From: Parcubacteria group bacterium Gr01-1014_2 | GTDB taxonomy: Bacteria > Patescibacteriota > Minisyncoccia > 2-02-FULL-40-12 | Direction: 5' to 3' | Assembly: GCA_007376425.1 (NCBI GenBank) | Contig: VMGG01000003.1 | Coordinates: forward strand, 1 to 33,279 | Length of the DNA stretch: 33,279 bases | In this document: one piece after another, positions 1 to 9,692 of the stretch | How the letters are laid out: each line of letters begins with the position of its first letter | Position numbering within the stretch: the first letter of the stretch is position 1 | Notes under the pieces: generated by a model | Database searches by the model: none | What the model saw: only the letters and a program-made list of their open reading frames with translations | What the model was told of the DNA's origin: nothing | Position numbers and translations under genes: made by a program

Positions 1-267
1 CAATTCATTGAAACAGAGACCAAAATAATCGGCCCTTTAACCTGGAAACAGTTTATCTGGGTGGCTATGGGAGTGGGTCTGCTTTTAATACTGATCAGGT
101 TTTTATCAGGCTTTTGGCTGATTTTTGTTTCGATTATAGTGCTAGCAGTTTTTGGCTCATTGGCTTTTGTCAGGATAGAAGAAATGAGTCTATTGGAATA
201 CTTAATAAAAGTGTTGAATTATGCTCTGGGTCCGAAAAAGTATTTATTTAAAAAAGACGATAACTAA
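1..267 (+). CDS. PrgI family-like small membrane protein, 5' end truncated by window edge
   Basis: Frame is open from base 1 (QFIETETKIIGPLTWKQFIWVAMGVG...), two hydrophobic helices, directly upstream of VirB4-type genes; typical PrgI/VirB3-like layout. Confidence 0.7.
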   Translation, partial: QFIETETKIIGPLTWKQFIWVAMGVGLLLILIRFLSGFWLIFVSIIVLAVFGSLAFVRIEEMSLLEYLIKVLNYALGPKKYLFKKDDN

Positions 268-268
268 T

Positions 269-883
269 ATGCCTGAAGTAAGCGCTAAACAATTCGTAGA
301 AATACAAGAAATCAGGGACAACATCTTGATTCTAAAAGACGGTTCGCTTCGCCAAATTATGAAAGTCGGCTCAATCAATTTTGAATTGAAATCACAAGAT
401 GAGCAGCTTGCCATTTTGCAGGGTTTCAGGAACTTTCTCAATGCTCTGGATTTTTCATTGGAAATTATGGTGATGTCGCGAAAACTTAATATTTCCGGCT
501 ATCTCGCCTTTATCGACAGCCTTATTGAAAACCAGCAAAACGAGCTGATGAGAATCCAGGCGGTTGACTATTCAAAATTCGTGAAAGAATTGACCCAGCT
601 GGCTAATATTATGGATAAAGAATTTTTCGTAGTGGTGCCATATTATCTCGGGCCAAGAGCGAGTAAAGGAATCAGCAATGCGTTAAAGAGCTTTTTTAAA
701 CCGTCGGAAATATTTAAAAAACTCACTCCCGAAGAATTTGATGCTTATAAACTCCAACTGAATCAAAGAGTCAATTTAATGTTTGAAAATTTATTCGGTC
801 TTGGTTTGACGCCTAAAGTTATGGAAAGAGATGAATTAATTAATCTTTACTATCGATTTTACAATCCAGAAGCAGTTGTATGA
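269..883 (+). CDS. TraC/VirB4 N-terminal-like domain protein (T4SS-like)
   Basis: ATG at 269 (MPEVSAKQFVEIQEIRDNILILKDGSLRQIMKVG...); the track start at 221 looks too long; precedes the VirB4 ATPase. Confidence 0.65.
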   Translation: MPEVSAKQFVEIQEIRDNILILKDGSLRQIMKVGSINFELKSQDEQLAILQGFRNFLNALDFSLEIMVMSRKLNISGYLAFIDSLIENQQNELMRIQAVDYSKFVKELTQLANIMDKEFFVVVPYYLGPRASKGISNALKSFFKPSEIFKKLTPEEFDAYKLQLNQRVNLMFENLFGLGLTPKVMERDELINLYYRFYNPEAVV

Positions 884-989
884 AATCCAAAATCCAAAGC
901 ACAAATGACAAAACAAATTTAGAATTTATTAAATTATAATTTTATAAAATTGTTTTGAATTTTGGATTTTGACATTTGAATTTCAAACT

Positions 990-2777
990 ATGGCTTTATT
1001 CAAAAAAATCAAAGAAGAAAAAATAAATCTGGAACAAAAGCAGCCGGCGATTGACGAACTCCTGGCTCCGTCAGCCGTAAGTATTTCTCCAAATAACATT
1101 CAGGTCGGTGAAAGACTGGCCCGGACCATTTTTATTTCAAATTATCCGCGTTTTCTTAATTCCAACTGGTTTTCCCAAATAATTAACTTAGACCAGGAGC
1201 TGAACATTGCTTTTCATATCCACCCCGAAGACACAGGCGCTATTTTAAAAAAACTAAGAGACCGGTTAGCCCGGCTTCAGGCTCAAGCCATAGAAGAACA
1301 AGAAAAAGGCAAAGTCCGCGATCCAGTCCTGGAAACTGCCATTACTGACATTGAAGATTTAAGAGACAAACTCCAGCTTGGGACGGACCGGTTTTTTCGT
1401 TTCGGTCTTTACGTCACTATTTTAGGCAAAGACCAAAAAGAACTGGATGAGGTCGAGAAAAAAATAAGAAACTCTATGGAAGCCCAGTTAATCTCGGCCA
1501 GATCATCAATTTTTAGAATGAAGGAAGGATTTACTTCGACTTTGCCGCTTGGCAAAGATGAATTAAGCGTTCTCTCACCCTTAAACACCGAGCCAATCTC
1601 TTCAAGTTTTCCATTTGTCTCTTATGACTTAACCCAAGACCAAGGCATTCTTTATGGAATTAATCTGCACAATAACTCGCTGATTTTGTTTGACCGATTC
1701 AGTTTGGAGAACGCCAATGAAGTGGTCTTCGGGACTTCTGGCGCGGGGAAAAGTTTTTACGTTAAGCTTGAGGTTCTGCGTTCAATTCTTTTCGGAACCC
1801 AGGTCTTTGTGATTGATCCGGAACACGAATACAAGCATGTGGCTGAAACTTTAGGCGGCTCATTCATTAAAATATCAATTGCTTCGGAAAACCATGTTAA
1901 TCCCTTTGATCTGCCTTCTCCGCGCGAAGACGAAAGGCTCGAAGATGTCTTTAGAAGCCATGTTTTAGATTTAACCGGCCTAATGAGAGTAATGCTTGGT
2001 AAACTTACGCCTGAAGAAGAATCAATTTTAGATGAAGCCCTGATTCAAACTTATGCCATTAAAGATATCTACCCGGAGAAGGATTTTTCCGGAAAAGAGC
2101 CACCTTTGATGGGCGACTTTCAAAATGTTTTAGAAAGCATGGCCGGCGCCGACTCATTGGTCATCAGGATTAAAAAATACACTGAAGGGACTTTTTCAGG
2201 TTTTTTGAATCAACCGACCAATGTTGGTTTGGATAATCAACTTATCGTTTTTTCTATCCGCGATATGGAAGATGAATTAAAACCAATAGCCATGTATCTG
2301 GTCTTGAATTTCATTTGGACCAAAGTTAGAAAAGAATTAAGAAAAAGAATCTTAGTAGTCGACGAGGCCTGGTGGCTTTTGAGAAATGAGGCCGGAGCAA
2401 ACTTCTTATTAAATACGGCTAAAAGAGCCAGAAAATATTTTTTGGGCCTAACTACTATTTCCCAGGACGTGCCTGATTTTATAAATTCGCCTTTTGGAAA
2501 ACCGATTGTCACTAACTCGGCTTTACAGCTTTTGACGCGGCAAAGCCCAGCCGCAATTGAATCAGTCAAGGAAACATTCAATCTTACCGAGGCTGAAAAA
2601 TTGACTCTCCTCGCTTCCCGGGTTGGGCATGGCTTATTTTTTGCCGGCTCGAATCACGCCGCGATCCGGGTAGTGGCTTCTTATACTGAAGACCAAATAA
2701 TTACTTCGGATCCGAGGCAAATTTTGGAAATTCAAGAAGCAAAAAAAGAATGGCTAAAAGAGACAGGTTCGCAATAG
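990..2777 (+). CDS. VirB4-like conjugation/T4SS ATPase
   Basis: Walker A GTSGAGKS, FVIDPEHEY, Walker B-like ILVVDEAWWLL; ATG at 990 preferred over the TTG at 969. Confidence 0.85.
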   Translation: MALFKKIKEEKINLEQKQPAIDELLAPSAVSISPNNIQVGERLARTIFISNYPRFLNSNWFSQIINLDQELNIAFHIHPEDTGAILKKLRDRLARLQAQAIEEQEKGKVRDPVLETAITDIEDLRDKLQLGTDRFFRFGLYVTILGKDQKELDEVEKKIRNSMEAQLISARSSIFRMKEGFTSTLPLGKDELSVLSPLNTEPISSSFPFVSYDLTQDQGILYGINLHNNSLILFDRFSLENANEVVFGTSGAGKSFYVKLEVLRSILFGTQVFVIDPEHEYKHVAETLGGSFIKISIASENHVNPFDLPSPREDERLEDVFRSHVLDLTGLMRVMLGKLTPEEESILDEALIQTYAIKDIYPEKDFSGKEPPLMGDFQNVLESMAGADSLVIRIKKYTEGTFSGFLNQPTNVGLDNQLIVFSIRDMEDELKPIAMYLVLNFIWTKVRKELRKRILVVDEAWWLLRNEAGANFLLNTAKRARKYFLGLTTISQDVPDFINSPFGKPIVTNSALQLLTRQSPAAIESVKETFNLTEAEKLTLLASRVGHGLFFAGSNHAAIRVVASYTEDQIITSDPRQILEIQEAKKEWLKETGSQ

Positions 2778-2781
2778 TAAT

Positions 2782-3600
2782 ATGAATCTAAGAAAAAATT
2801 TAATTGTTTTGACTGTTGTCCTAAGCGGAGTTTTAGCCTCTCTTTTATTTTTGAATTTTCAAGAATTTGGAAAAAACCAAAAGGCTCAAATTCTTGAAAC
2901 CGATAATAAGCTAAGCAACCTGCCGGTAAAAATAAGCAAAGGGCTGGTTGATTATTTTAATCTTAACGGCTCCGGCAAAGTAATTTTTTACGAAAAGCTT
3001 GATTCAATGGTTTATGAAGCCAGCCTTGATGGAAAAAGTAAAAAAGAATTGGCCAGAATCCCCGGAGTTTCTGAAGTCATATTCAACCCAGTTAGCTTAG
3101 AAATCATAGCCACGATCAGAGATACAGACGGTTTAGGAAAATCGTATTTCAACTTAGAAAACAACCAAAAGATTAAATTAGACCAGAGGATAAGGAATGC
3201 CGCTTTTTCTCCTGATGGCGCTAACCTCGCTTATTTTTTCTATGATGAAAATTATAACGAGGGAAACATTTCCATATCCAAACCAGATGGTTCTGATTTT
3301 ATAAATATTTTCAAGACCAGGAGTAAAAATCTAAAAATACTATGGCCGGCCAAAGACCTGATTGTCTTTTATCCGGAAACAGAAAATAGTGAATTATCAG
3401 CCTTTTCAATAAAACCTGATGGAAAAGAATTTAAAAGACTGATGGAATCAGAGTATTTGGCTTACTCTAATCAAAAACCAAAAGAAGAAATTCTTAAAAA
3501 CTTGGGGATCGAGGCATCAAACATTAAATTAGATCTTTTAGAAACTCATCTTGTATTTATAAACGCAAAAGACGGAAAGTTGTATTCCTTAAAGATCTAA
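2782..3600 (+). CDS. N-terminally anchored TolB/WD40-like beta-propeller protein
   Basis: N-terminal TM segment, SPDG and KPDG repeats typical of TolB-like propellers. Confidence 0.5.
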   Translation: MNLRKNLIVLTVVLSGVLASLLFLNFQEFGKNQKAQILETDNKLSNLPVKISKGLVDYFNLNGSGKVIFYEKLDSMVYEASLDGKSKKELARIPGVSEVIFNPVSLEIIATIRDTDGLGKSYFNLENNQKIKLDQRIRNAAFSPDGANLAYFFYDENYNEGNISISKPDGSDFINIFKTRSKNLKILWPAKDLIVFYPETENSELSAFSIKPDGKEFKRLMESEYLAYSNQKPKEEILKNLGIEASNIKLDLLETHLVFINAKDGKLYSLKI

Positions 3601-4856
3601 TTTTTTGAAAAAATGCCTAATATATTTTTAAAATCCGGCTTGAGACCGGCTTTTTTATAAAGAACCAAAAACATCATAACAGTAACAATAATTTCAGTCA
3701 TTAAAGTAGTGAGCGAAGCGCCGATATAAGAGTATCTTGGAATAACTATAAGATTAGAAATAATATTCAAAACTGCGCCGGAAAGATAAATCCACATCCC
3801 GGCTTTTTGAAATTCCAAAGCGATCAGGGCTTTACCGCCTAAATTATTTAAGAAAACCATGCCGACAACCAAGGCCATTATTCTTAAAGGAGCGGCTGAA
3901 GAAATAAATTCTTCTCCTCCAAGAATTAAAACTATCGGCTCGGCAAATAAAAATAGCCCTGCCACTACCGGAATAGCCATCAGAAAAAGAATGTTAAAGG
4001 TCTTCTTAAAAATCCGGTTAAAAAGACCGCTTGTCTGGGCTAAGGCAGAAAAAGAAGGCATCGTCAGTTCAACCAGGAGGGCTGGGAAAAATACGATTGT
4101 TTCTAATATCTTAGCGGCTAATCGGTAAATCCCGACATCGGCCTGTGGTTTCATCAATGAAAGCATTAAGGCATCGGTTCGAATATAAATAGCAGTAAAT
4201 AAAATTGAGGCGGCGACCGGCAAGGAAACTTTTAGAACGTTCTTGACGTAAGAAAAGTCAAAAGTAAGAGAGAAGGCCACAAAACGACGAGACAAAAGTA
4301 AAATAATCAAAAATTGAATACCGGCCGTTAAAGAAAGTATCCAGATAAAAGCCAAGAGCCCAAAACCCTTATTCACCGCGTAAACGACCAAACCAAGCTG
4401 AATCAAACGGGTTAAAACATCTGAAAATGAAACGCTATAAAAAGCGCTGTATTTTTGAAAAATCCCAGCCAGTATCTGGCTTAAAGAAGAAAAGATAACA
4501 AAAATTGAAGCAACTAAAATTCCTTTTTTAATTTCCTCTGAATAAGGCAGGAATAAACCGATGATAAAAGCCGAGATTACGACTAAAAAAAGAGAGATTA
4601 ACCGTAAGGTAAAGATATTTCCGGAAATAAAACTTTCCTTGTCTGGATGACGAGAGATTTCTCTGACGTGAACTACATGAAGGCCAAAATCAGCTAAGAC
4701 GGTAAAAATAAAAAGGTAAGAGAGTACGGTTTCATAAGCACCGTACCCGGCAAGTCCCAGGTGCCGAGTTAAAAAACTAATTATGGCGAGGCCCACTATT
4801 GCCGTGATAAATCTTGAAACAGAGGCAATGAAAAAATTTTTATAAATTGAGTTCAA
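3597..4856 (-). CDS. Polysaccharide flippase (Wzx/MATE-like, oligosaccharide flippase family)
   Basis: About 12 TM segments, N-terminal NFFIASVSRFITAIVGLAIISFLTRHLGLAGYGAYE typical of the family. Confidence 0.8.
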   Translation of the reverse strand: MNSIYKNFFIASVSRFITAIVGLAIISFLTRHLGLAGYGAYETVLSYLFIFTVLADFGLHVVHVREISRHPDKESFISGNIFTLRLISLFLVVISAFIIGLFLPYSEEIKKGILVASIFVIFSSLSQILAGIFQKYSAFYSVSFSDVLTRLIQLGLVVYAVNKGFGLLAFIWILSLTAGIQFLIILLLSRRFVAFSLTFDFSYVKNVLKVSLPVAASILFTAIYIRTDALMLSLMKPQADVGIYRLAAKILETIVFFPALLVELTMPSFSALAQTSGLFNRIFKKTFNILFLMAIPVVAGLFLFAEPIVLILGGEEFISSAAPLRIMALVVGMVFLNNLGGKALIALEFQKAGMWIYLSGAVLNIISNLIVIPRYSYIGASLTTLMTEIIVTVMMFLVLYKKAGLKPDFKNILGIFSKN

Positions 4857-5329
4857 AGAGATGGTTTTATCATTACTCTTCTTTTTGGCTCTTCGCCAAT
4901 ACTTTCAGTGGTAATGTCGGGCCAATCAGCTAATTCAATGTGGACCAATCTTCTTTCATAGGCTGACATTGGGCTTAAGACATATGACTTTTGAGAGGCT
5001 TGCACTTTTTTGGCCACCAGTCTTGCCAGTTCTGATATTTTACCGTTCCTTTTTTCTAAAAAATTATTTAAATCAAGGATTAGATTGATTTTCTGATTTA
5101 GTTCTTTAGCGGCCAGATTTTTAGCAATGTGTTCAAAGGCCTTCAAGTTTTTTCCCTTGTCATCTAATAGCAAAGGCTGGTCTTCTTTGGAATCAATCTT
5201 AACAATAAATAAGTCTTGCTCTCCCTGTCCCTTTTGTTTCTCTATGCCCAAATTATCAAAGTAAAAACCAGCTTTTTCAAAAAGTTCCTTAACGGTCTCT
5301 AAAATTCGTTGTTCTGTCTGATTTTCCAT
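4853..5329 (-). CDS. khpB: KH/R3H-domain RNA-binding protein Jag/KhpB
   Basis: C-terminal SPMSAYERRLVHIELADWPDITTESIGEEPKRRVMI is the R3H signature; adjacent to yidC. Confidence 0.85.
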   Translation of the reverse strand: MENQTEQRILETVKELFEKAGFYFDNLGIEKQKGQGEQDLFIVKIDSKEDQPLLLDDKGKNLKAFEHIAKNLAAKELNQKINLILDLNNFLEKRNGKISELARLVAKKVQASQKSYVLSPMSAYERRLVHIELADWPDITTESIGEEPKRRVMIKPSL

Positions 5330-6068
5330 ATTCTGATTTTACCCGTGAGCGGCTGGGCCTGTTTATATAAGCCTGTTCAAAGATTGAAAATACGGTTGTG
5401 GCTATCCAGTAAAGCGGCAGGCCAGCCGGAAAACTCATCGAAACTATTATAGTAATCACGGGTAAAAAATACAACATCTGCTGGTTCATCGAAGCTAGGG
5501 GGTTGGTCGTCGACGGGACTTTTTGGTCTTTTTGAAGAGTTGGGTTTTTTGAAAAAGAGAGGCTTGACTTCGTCTGTATAAACTGGCTGATTCCGGCAAT
5601 TAAGGCCAGGGGCAGGCTCTTTTTAGTTAAATCAAGAAATCCTAATGAAATTGAATTCAAAGAAGCCGGATTTTTAATGAAACTATATAAAACTGACAAA
5701 GAATCTTCTCCAAACCCAGCGATTGAAACCCGGTAAAGGGCTATTAAAATTGGGAGTTGAATTAATAGCGGCAGGCAGCCGGAAAAGGGGTTAACATTAT
5801 ACTGACGGTATAAATCCATAACCTGCTTAGACTGCTCTCGAGAATCATTCTTAAATTTTTCTTGGATTTCCTTCACTCTTGGCTGGAGTTCGCTTAAAGC
5901 TTTTTGAGACCTGAAAGTTTTAATTGACAAGGGACTCAAGATTAACCTAATGATTAGGGTCAGCAAAATTATTGCTATCCCAAAATCGTTAAAAGCAACG
6001 GTATTGTATAAGAAAACAAGAAGATTAAAAAAAGGAACGTATAAAAATGTGTCAAATAGTCTGGTCAT
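5289..6068 (-). CDS. yidC: Membrane protein insertase YidC/Oxa1
   Basis: NDFGIAIILLTLIIRLILSPLSIKTFRSQKALSELQPRVKEIQEKF; NPFSGCLPLLIQLPILIALYRV. Confidence 0.93.
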   Translation of the reverse strand: MTRLFDTFLYVPFFNLLVFLYNTVAFNDFGIAIILLTLIIRLILSPLSIKTFRSQKALSELQPRVKEIQEKFKNDSREQSKQVMDLYRQYNVNPFSGCLPLLIQLPILIALYRVSIAGFGEDSLSVLYSFIKNPASLNSISLGFLDLTKKSLPLALIAGISQFIQTKSSLSFSKNPTLQKDQKVPSTTNPLASMNQQMLYFLPVITIIVSMSFPAGLPLYWIATTVFSIFEQAYINRPSRSRVKSEYGKSDRTTNFRDR

Positions 6069-6292
6069 GGCAAATTAACTCCTCCTTTTGACCAGGGGGC
6101 GCATCTTAAAATTCTGATTAGCGATTTAATCAAGCCCGTGGAAAATCCGTATTTATTTATGGCCGCGATCGAATATTCTGAACAAGAAGGATAAAAGCGG
6201 CAGCCGGCCATGGGATTAACAAAAACAAGGCTAAAGGGAAGTGAAATATTCTTCTGATAAAATCTAATTAGTTTTACGAGTATTTTTCTCAT
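6065..6292 (-). CDS. yidD: Membrane protein insertion efficiency factor YidD
   Basis: GCRFYPSCSEYSIAAINKYG...RILRCAPWSKGGVNLP. Confidence 0.93.
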   Translation of the reverse strand: MRKILVKLIRFYQKNISLPFSLVFVNPMAGCRFYPSCSEYSIAAINKYGFSTGLIKSLIRILRCAPWSKGGVNLP

Positions 6293-6627
6293 CGCCTAAT
6301 TCTGTTTAGTTCCTTAATTAATGCTTCTTTTAACTGGTCATATTTTAGGCTTAAAGATGCTGATTTAACGGTAACAACCAAGTCATAGCCTGGTTTATCA
6401 TTTAAAATATTTAATCTAACGATTTCCCTTATCCTTCTTCTGATTTTATTCCTGATAACTGATTTCGGTGAAACCTTGGAGCTGATGATCACAAGGAATC
6501 TGGAAAAAAAGAGGCTATTGGGATAGAATCTAATGCGAAAAAAATTAGAATCAATAACCATCCCCTTTTTAAAAACTTTTTCAATTTCTAACTTACCAAC
6601 CAATCGATATTTCTTTGGTAAAACCAT
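6289..6627 (-). CDS. rnpA: Ribonuclease P protein component
   Basis: RNKIRRRIREIVRLN motif; located between yidD and rpmH. Confidence 0.9.
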   Translation of the reverse strand: MVLPKKYRLVGKLEIEKVFKKGMVIDSNFFRIRFYPNSLFFSRFLVIISSKVSPKSVIRNKIRRRIREIVRLNILNDKPGYDLVVTVKSASLSLKYDQLKEALIKELNRIRR

Positions 6628-6633
6628 ATAAAT

Positions 6634-6771
6634 CTACGGGATCAATCTTTTCCTTCCTTTTCTTCTTCTTCTTGTTAACGTTTTCTTGCCAGCATTACTA
6701 GAGCTCCTTTTTCTGAAGCCGTGTTTACTTTTTCTCCTTCGTTTCTTTGGCCTAAAAGTGGTTATTTTCAT
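6634..6771 (-). CDS. rpmH: 50S ribosomal protein L34 (45 aa, absent from the ORF track)
   Basis: Translated by hand: [46 protein letters not shown]34 signature, correct synteny. Confidence 0.93.
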   Translation of the reverse strand: MKITTFRPKKRRRKSKHGFRKRSSSNAGKKTLTRRRRKGRKRLIP

Positions 6772-6962
6772 AATTAGTAGAGTAGCCCGTTTTTTTTAAT
6801 TGGTCAATTCCCTGAATTGACAAAGTGAAATATAGTAGTTTTGCTAAACCACTTATTATCAACAAATTCTCAACTTAGTTAAATTGTTATTTTCTGTATT
6901 TGTAAAATAGAATTAGGGTTAGTGTAAATTGAGATGGTTTCAAAACCATCTCAATATCTATT
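6772..6962. promoter_or_regulatory. rpmH-dnaA divergent intergenic region, part of candidate oriC
   Basis: AT-rich, divergent rpmH/dnaA, DnaA-box-like TTATCAACA at 6856-6864 (1 mismatch to TTATCCACA). Confidence 0.45.
6928..6955. promoter_or_regulatory. 13-bp perfect inverted repeat in the dnaA leader
   Basis: ATTGAGATGGTTT CA AAACCATCTCAAT, ends 7 nt before the dnaA ATG. Confidence 0.7.
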
Positions 6963-8330
6963 ATGACTAATCTCACTAATGAAGAAATATGGCGGGGCGT
7001 TCTTAGCGAAATGGAAGTATCTTTGAGCCGGGCTAGTTTTGTCACCTGGTTTAAAGACACTAAAATCATCTCCAAAGAAAACGGCCAAATTGTAATTAGC
7101 GTGCCCAATGGCTTTGTTAAAGAATGGATCCAAAACAAATTTAACAAGCAGATTTTCCAGCAGCTTAAACAAATTGATAATGATGTCCGGGAGATAAACT
7201 ATGTTGTCGGTAATCCTTTCATCAAAAACGCTGATCCAAAGATTTTCACCAAAGAAATACCGTTGGAACAAATCCAGGAAACTTCGGACACAGATATTGA
7301 TCCTAAAACTAATTTAAACAGAAAATATACTTTGGATAATTTTGTTGTTGGAGCAAATAATGAATTGGCTTATGCGGCCAGCATGGCGGTAGCTAAAAAT
7401 TTAGGCAAAACATATAATCCATTTTTTATTTATGGCGGCGTGGGTTTGGGGAAAACCCATCTTTTACAAGGGATCGCCAATAAAATTATGAAAGATAACC
7501 CAGATAAAAGAATCATCTACCTGCCGGCTGAAAAAATGGTTAGCGAGCTTATTGAGGGGCTAAAAAATAAAACCATAGAAGATGTAAAGATGCGGTATGT
7601 CCAAAAAGATGTTTTAATCGTCGATGATGTCCAATTTCTAGCCGCCAAAGAGACGACCCAAGAAATATTTTTTGCCACCTTTAATAATCTTTACAACCGG
7701 AATAAGCAAATTATTTTATCCTCTGATCGGGCCCCCAAGGCGCTTTCAGCCATAGAAGAAAGATTAAAGTCGCGTTTTGAGGGCGGGATGATTGCCGATA
7801 TTGGCATCCCGGCCTATGAAACCAGATTGGCTATTCTGAAGATGAAAATGAAGAGCAAGCCCGTAGTTTTACCCGACGAAATACTCGAATATATTGCGGT
7901 TAATATCCAAAAGAATATAAGAGAGCTCGAGGGGGCATTGAATAGAATTGTCGCGGTAGTTGACTTGACCGGCCGAGAACCTACTTTAAAAGATGTAGAA
8001 AAACTTTTAAAGGCTTATATTCAGGCGAGCTACCGGAAGACCAGCGCCCAGACAATAATTAAAACTGTTTGTGATTTTTACGGAATAACCTTAAGCGATC
8101 TTCTTAAAAAAAGCAGGAAAACTTTCTTGGTTAGACCCAGACAAATCGCCATGTATCTTTTAAGAGAAGATACTAAAGCATCTTTTCCTGATATTGGCAG
8201 CCGGTTGGGCGGGAAAGATCATTCGACCGTAATTCATGCTTATAGAAAAATTATTGAAGAGGCTGATGGCAATGAAAGTTTGAAACAAGAAATAAATTTA
8301 ATCAGAGAAAGAATATATAATAAGGCTTAA
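6963..8330 (+). CDS. dnaA: Chromosomal replication initiator DnaA
   Basis: FIYGGVGLGKTHLLQGIAN, VLIVDDVQFLAAKETTQEIFF, GGKDHSTVIHAYRKI. Confidence 0.97.
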   Translation: MTNLTNEEIWRGVLSEMEVSLSRASFVTWFKDTKIISKENGQIVISVPNGFVKEWIQNKFNKQIFQQLKQIDNDVREINYVVGNPFIKNADPKIFTKEIPLEQIQETSDTDIDPKTNLNRKYTLDNFVVGANNELAYAASMAVAKNLGKTYNPFFIYGGVGLGKTHLLQGIANKIMKDNPDKRIIYLPAEKMVSELIEGLKNKTIEDVKMRYVQKDVLIVDDVQFLAAKETTQEIFFATFNNLYNRNKQIILSSDRAPKALSAIEERLKSRFEGGMIADIGIPAYETRLAILKMKMKSKPVVLPDEILEYIAVNIQKNIRELEGALNRIVAVVDLTGREPTLKDVEKLLKAYIQASYRKTSAQTIIKTVCDFYGITLSDLLKKSRKTFLVRPRQIAMYLLREDTKASFPDIGSRLGGKDHSTVIHAYRKIIEEADGNESLKQEINLIRERIYNKA

Positions 8331-8567
8331 AGAAGTTGTAGATAAGTATGTTGACTTATGTCTAACAACTTGAAGATTTTACTTTAATAACTTTGGTTCG
8401 AAATTAAAAATAAAAAACATTTAACAAGGTTATCCAGAGTTACTAATAATTTATTAAGTAGGGATTGATTAAGTATAGTCTATTAAACTTCTAAAAAATT
8501 ATACTTTTCAACACTATTATTATAACTATATTATCTTTAATTTAAGAATTAAGAATAAATAATAATT
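8331..8567. promoter_or_regulatory. dnaA-dnaN intergenic region, candidate oriC
   Basis: 237 nt, very AT-rich, TTATCCAGA at 8430-8438 (1 mismatch to the DnaA box), imperfect stem at 8333-8371. Confidence 0.5.
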
Positions 8568-9668
8568 ATGAAGCTTACAATTTTAACAAAAAATCTTCAG
8601 TTCGGATTAAATGCCGTTAAAAATATAGTGGGTAAAAATTTAAACCTGCCTGTTTTAAATACTATTTTAGTAGAGTCTAAAAACAATAAACTAAACTTAT
8701 CTAGTACAAATTTAGAACTAGGCATAAATTTCCACCTTAGCGCCACCATTGAAAACGAAGGAGTGGTGGCAATTCCGGCCAGGATATTTTCCGACTTTAT
8801 TTCGAATATTAGGGACGAAAAAATAGAGCTTTCCCTAAAAGATAATATTTTGAGTATTCAAAGCGCTAATTTTAAAACTAAGATAATTTGTTTTAACCCA
8901 AAAGACTTCCCCTTAATCCCAAAATTAAAAAAAGAACCAATAGTGGTTTTGCCGAGTAAGGTTTTAAAAAATAGCCTTAGCTCGGTTTTTGATTCGGTTT
9001 CTTTGTCACAGACAAGGCCCGAATTAGGAGGTGTTTTCGTCAACTTTAATAAAAACAAGATTTACTTTGCTTCCACGGATAGTTTTAGATTAACTGAAAA
9101 AATTATCAGCAGCAGTTCCAGTAAACAGATTTCAGTTATTATTCCAAGAAATACGGTAGCAGAATTAATAAGAATTTTGGCCGATTATGAAAAGGACATT
9201 TCAATTAACATCGAAGAAAATCAGGTCCAATTCTATTCTGATGACTTTGAAATCATTTCCCGGCTTATTGACGGACGATACCCAGACTATCAAAGAGTTA
9301 TTCCAGTTAAAATAGTTTCTCAAATTTTATTTAAGAAAGACGATCTCCAAAATAACATTAGATTAGCCGGCCTCTTTTCGAGTAATATTAACGACATCGG
9401 CTTAAGGGTTGATAAAAAGGAAATAGTTATTTTTTCAAAAAATTCTGACCGGGGAGAATTCAATTCAAGAGTTAAAAACAATTCAGGAATCCAAATTGAA
9501 GAACCATTCGAGGTTCTATTAAATTATAATTACTTAGTCGATGGATTAAAAAATATGCCGTCAGAGGACGTAGTTTTTGAATATACCGGGGAAGGGGCGC
9601 CGGTGATTTTAAAACCAAAAGATACGGATTTCAATCTAACCTATTTGATTATGCCCCTTAAAACATAG
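8568..9668 (+). CDS. dnaN: DNA polymerase III beta clamp
   Basis: LPVLNTILVE, RPELGGVFVNF, TDSFRLTEK, LIDGRYPDYQRVIP, C-terminal YLIMPLKT. Confidence 0.95.
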   Translation: MKLTILTKNLQFGLNAVKNIVGKNLNLPVLNTILVESKNNKLNLSSTNLELGINFHLSATIENEGVVAIPARIFSDFISNIRDEKIELSLKDNILSIQSANFKTKIICFNPKDFPLIPKLKKEPIVVLPSKVLKNSLSSVFDSVSLSQTRPELGGVFVNFNKNKIYFASTDSFRLTEKIISSSSSKQISVIIPRNTVAELIRILADYEKDISINIEENQVQFYSDDFEIISRLIDGRYPDYQRVIPVKIVSQILFKKDDLQNNIRLAGLFSSNINDIGLRVDKKEIVIFSKNSDRGEFNSRVKNNSGIQIEEPFEVLLNYNYLVDGLKNMPSEDVVFEYTGEGAPVILKPKDTDFNLTYLIMPLKT

Positions 9669-9692
9669 GAGCTAAAAACGGCTGAAATAAAG

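Noticed and set aside
6803-6821. GTCAATTC-CCT-GAATTGAC hairpin with TTGACA upstream of dnaA as a promoter
   Set aside because: The hairpin is real, but no -10 element at correct spacing from the TTGACA was found.
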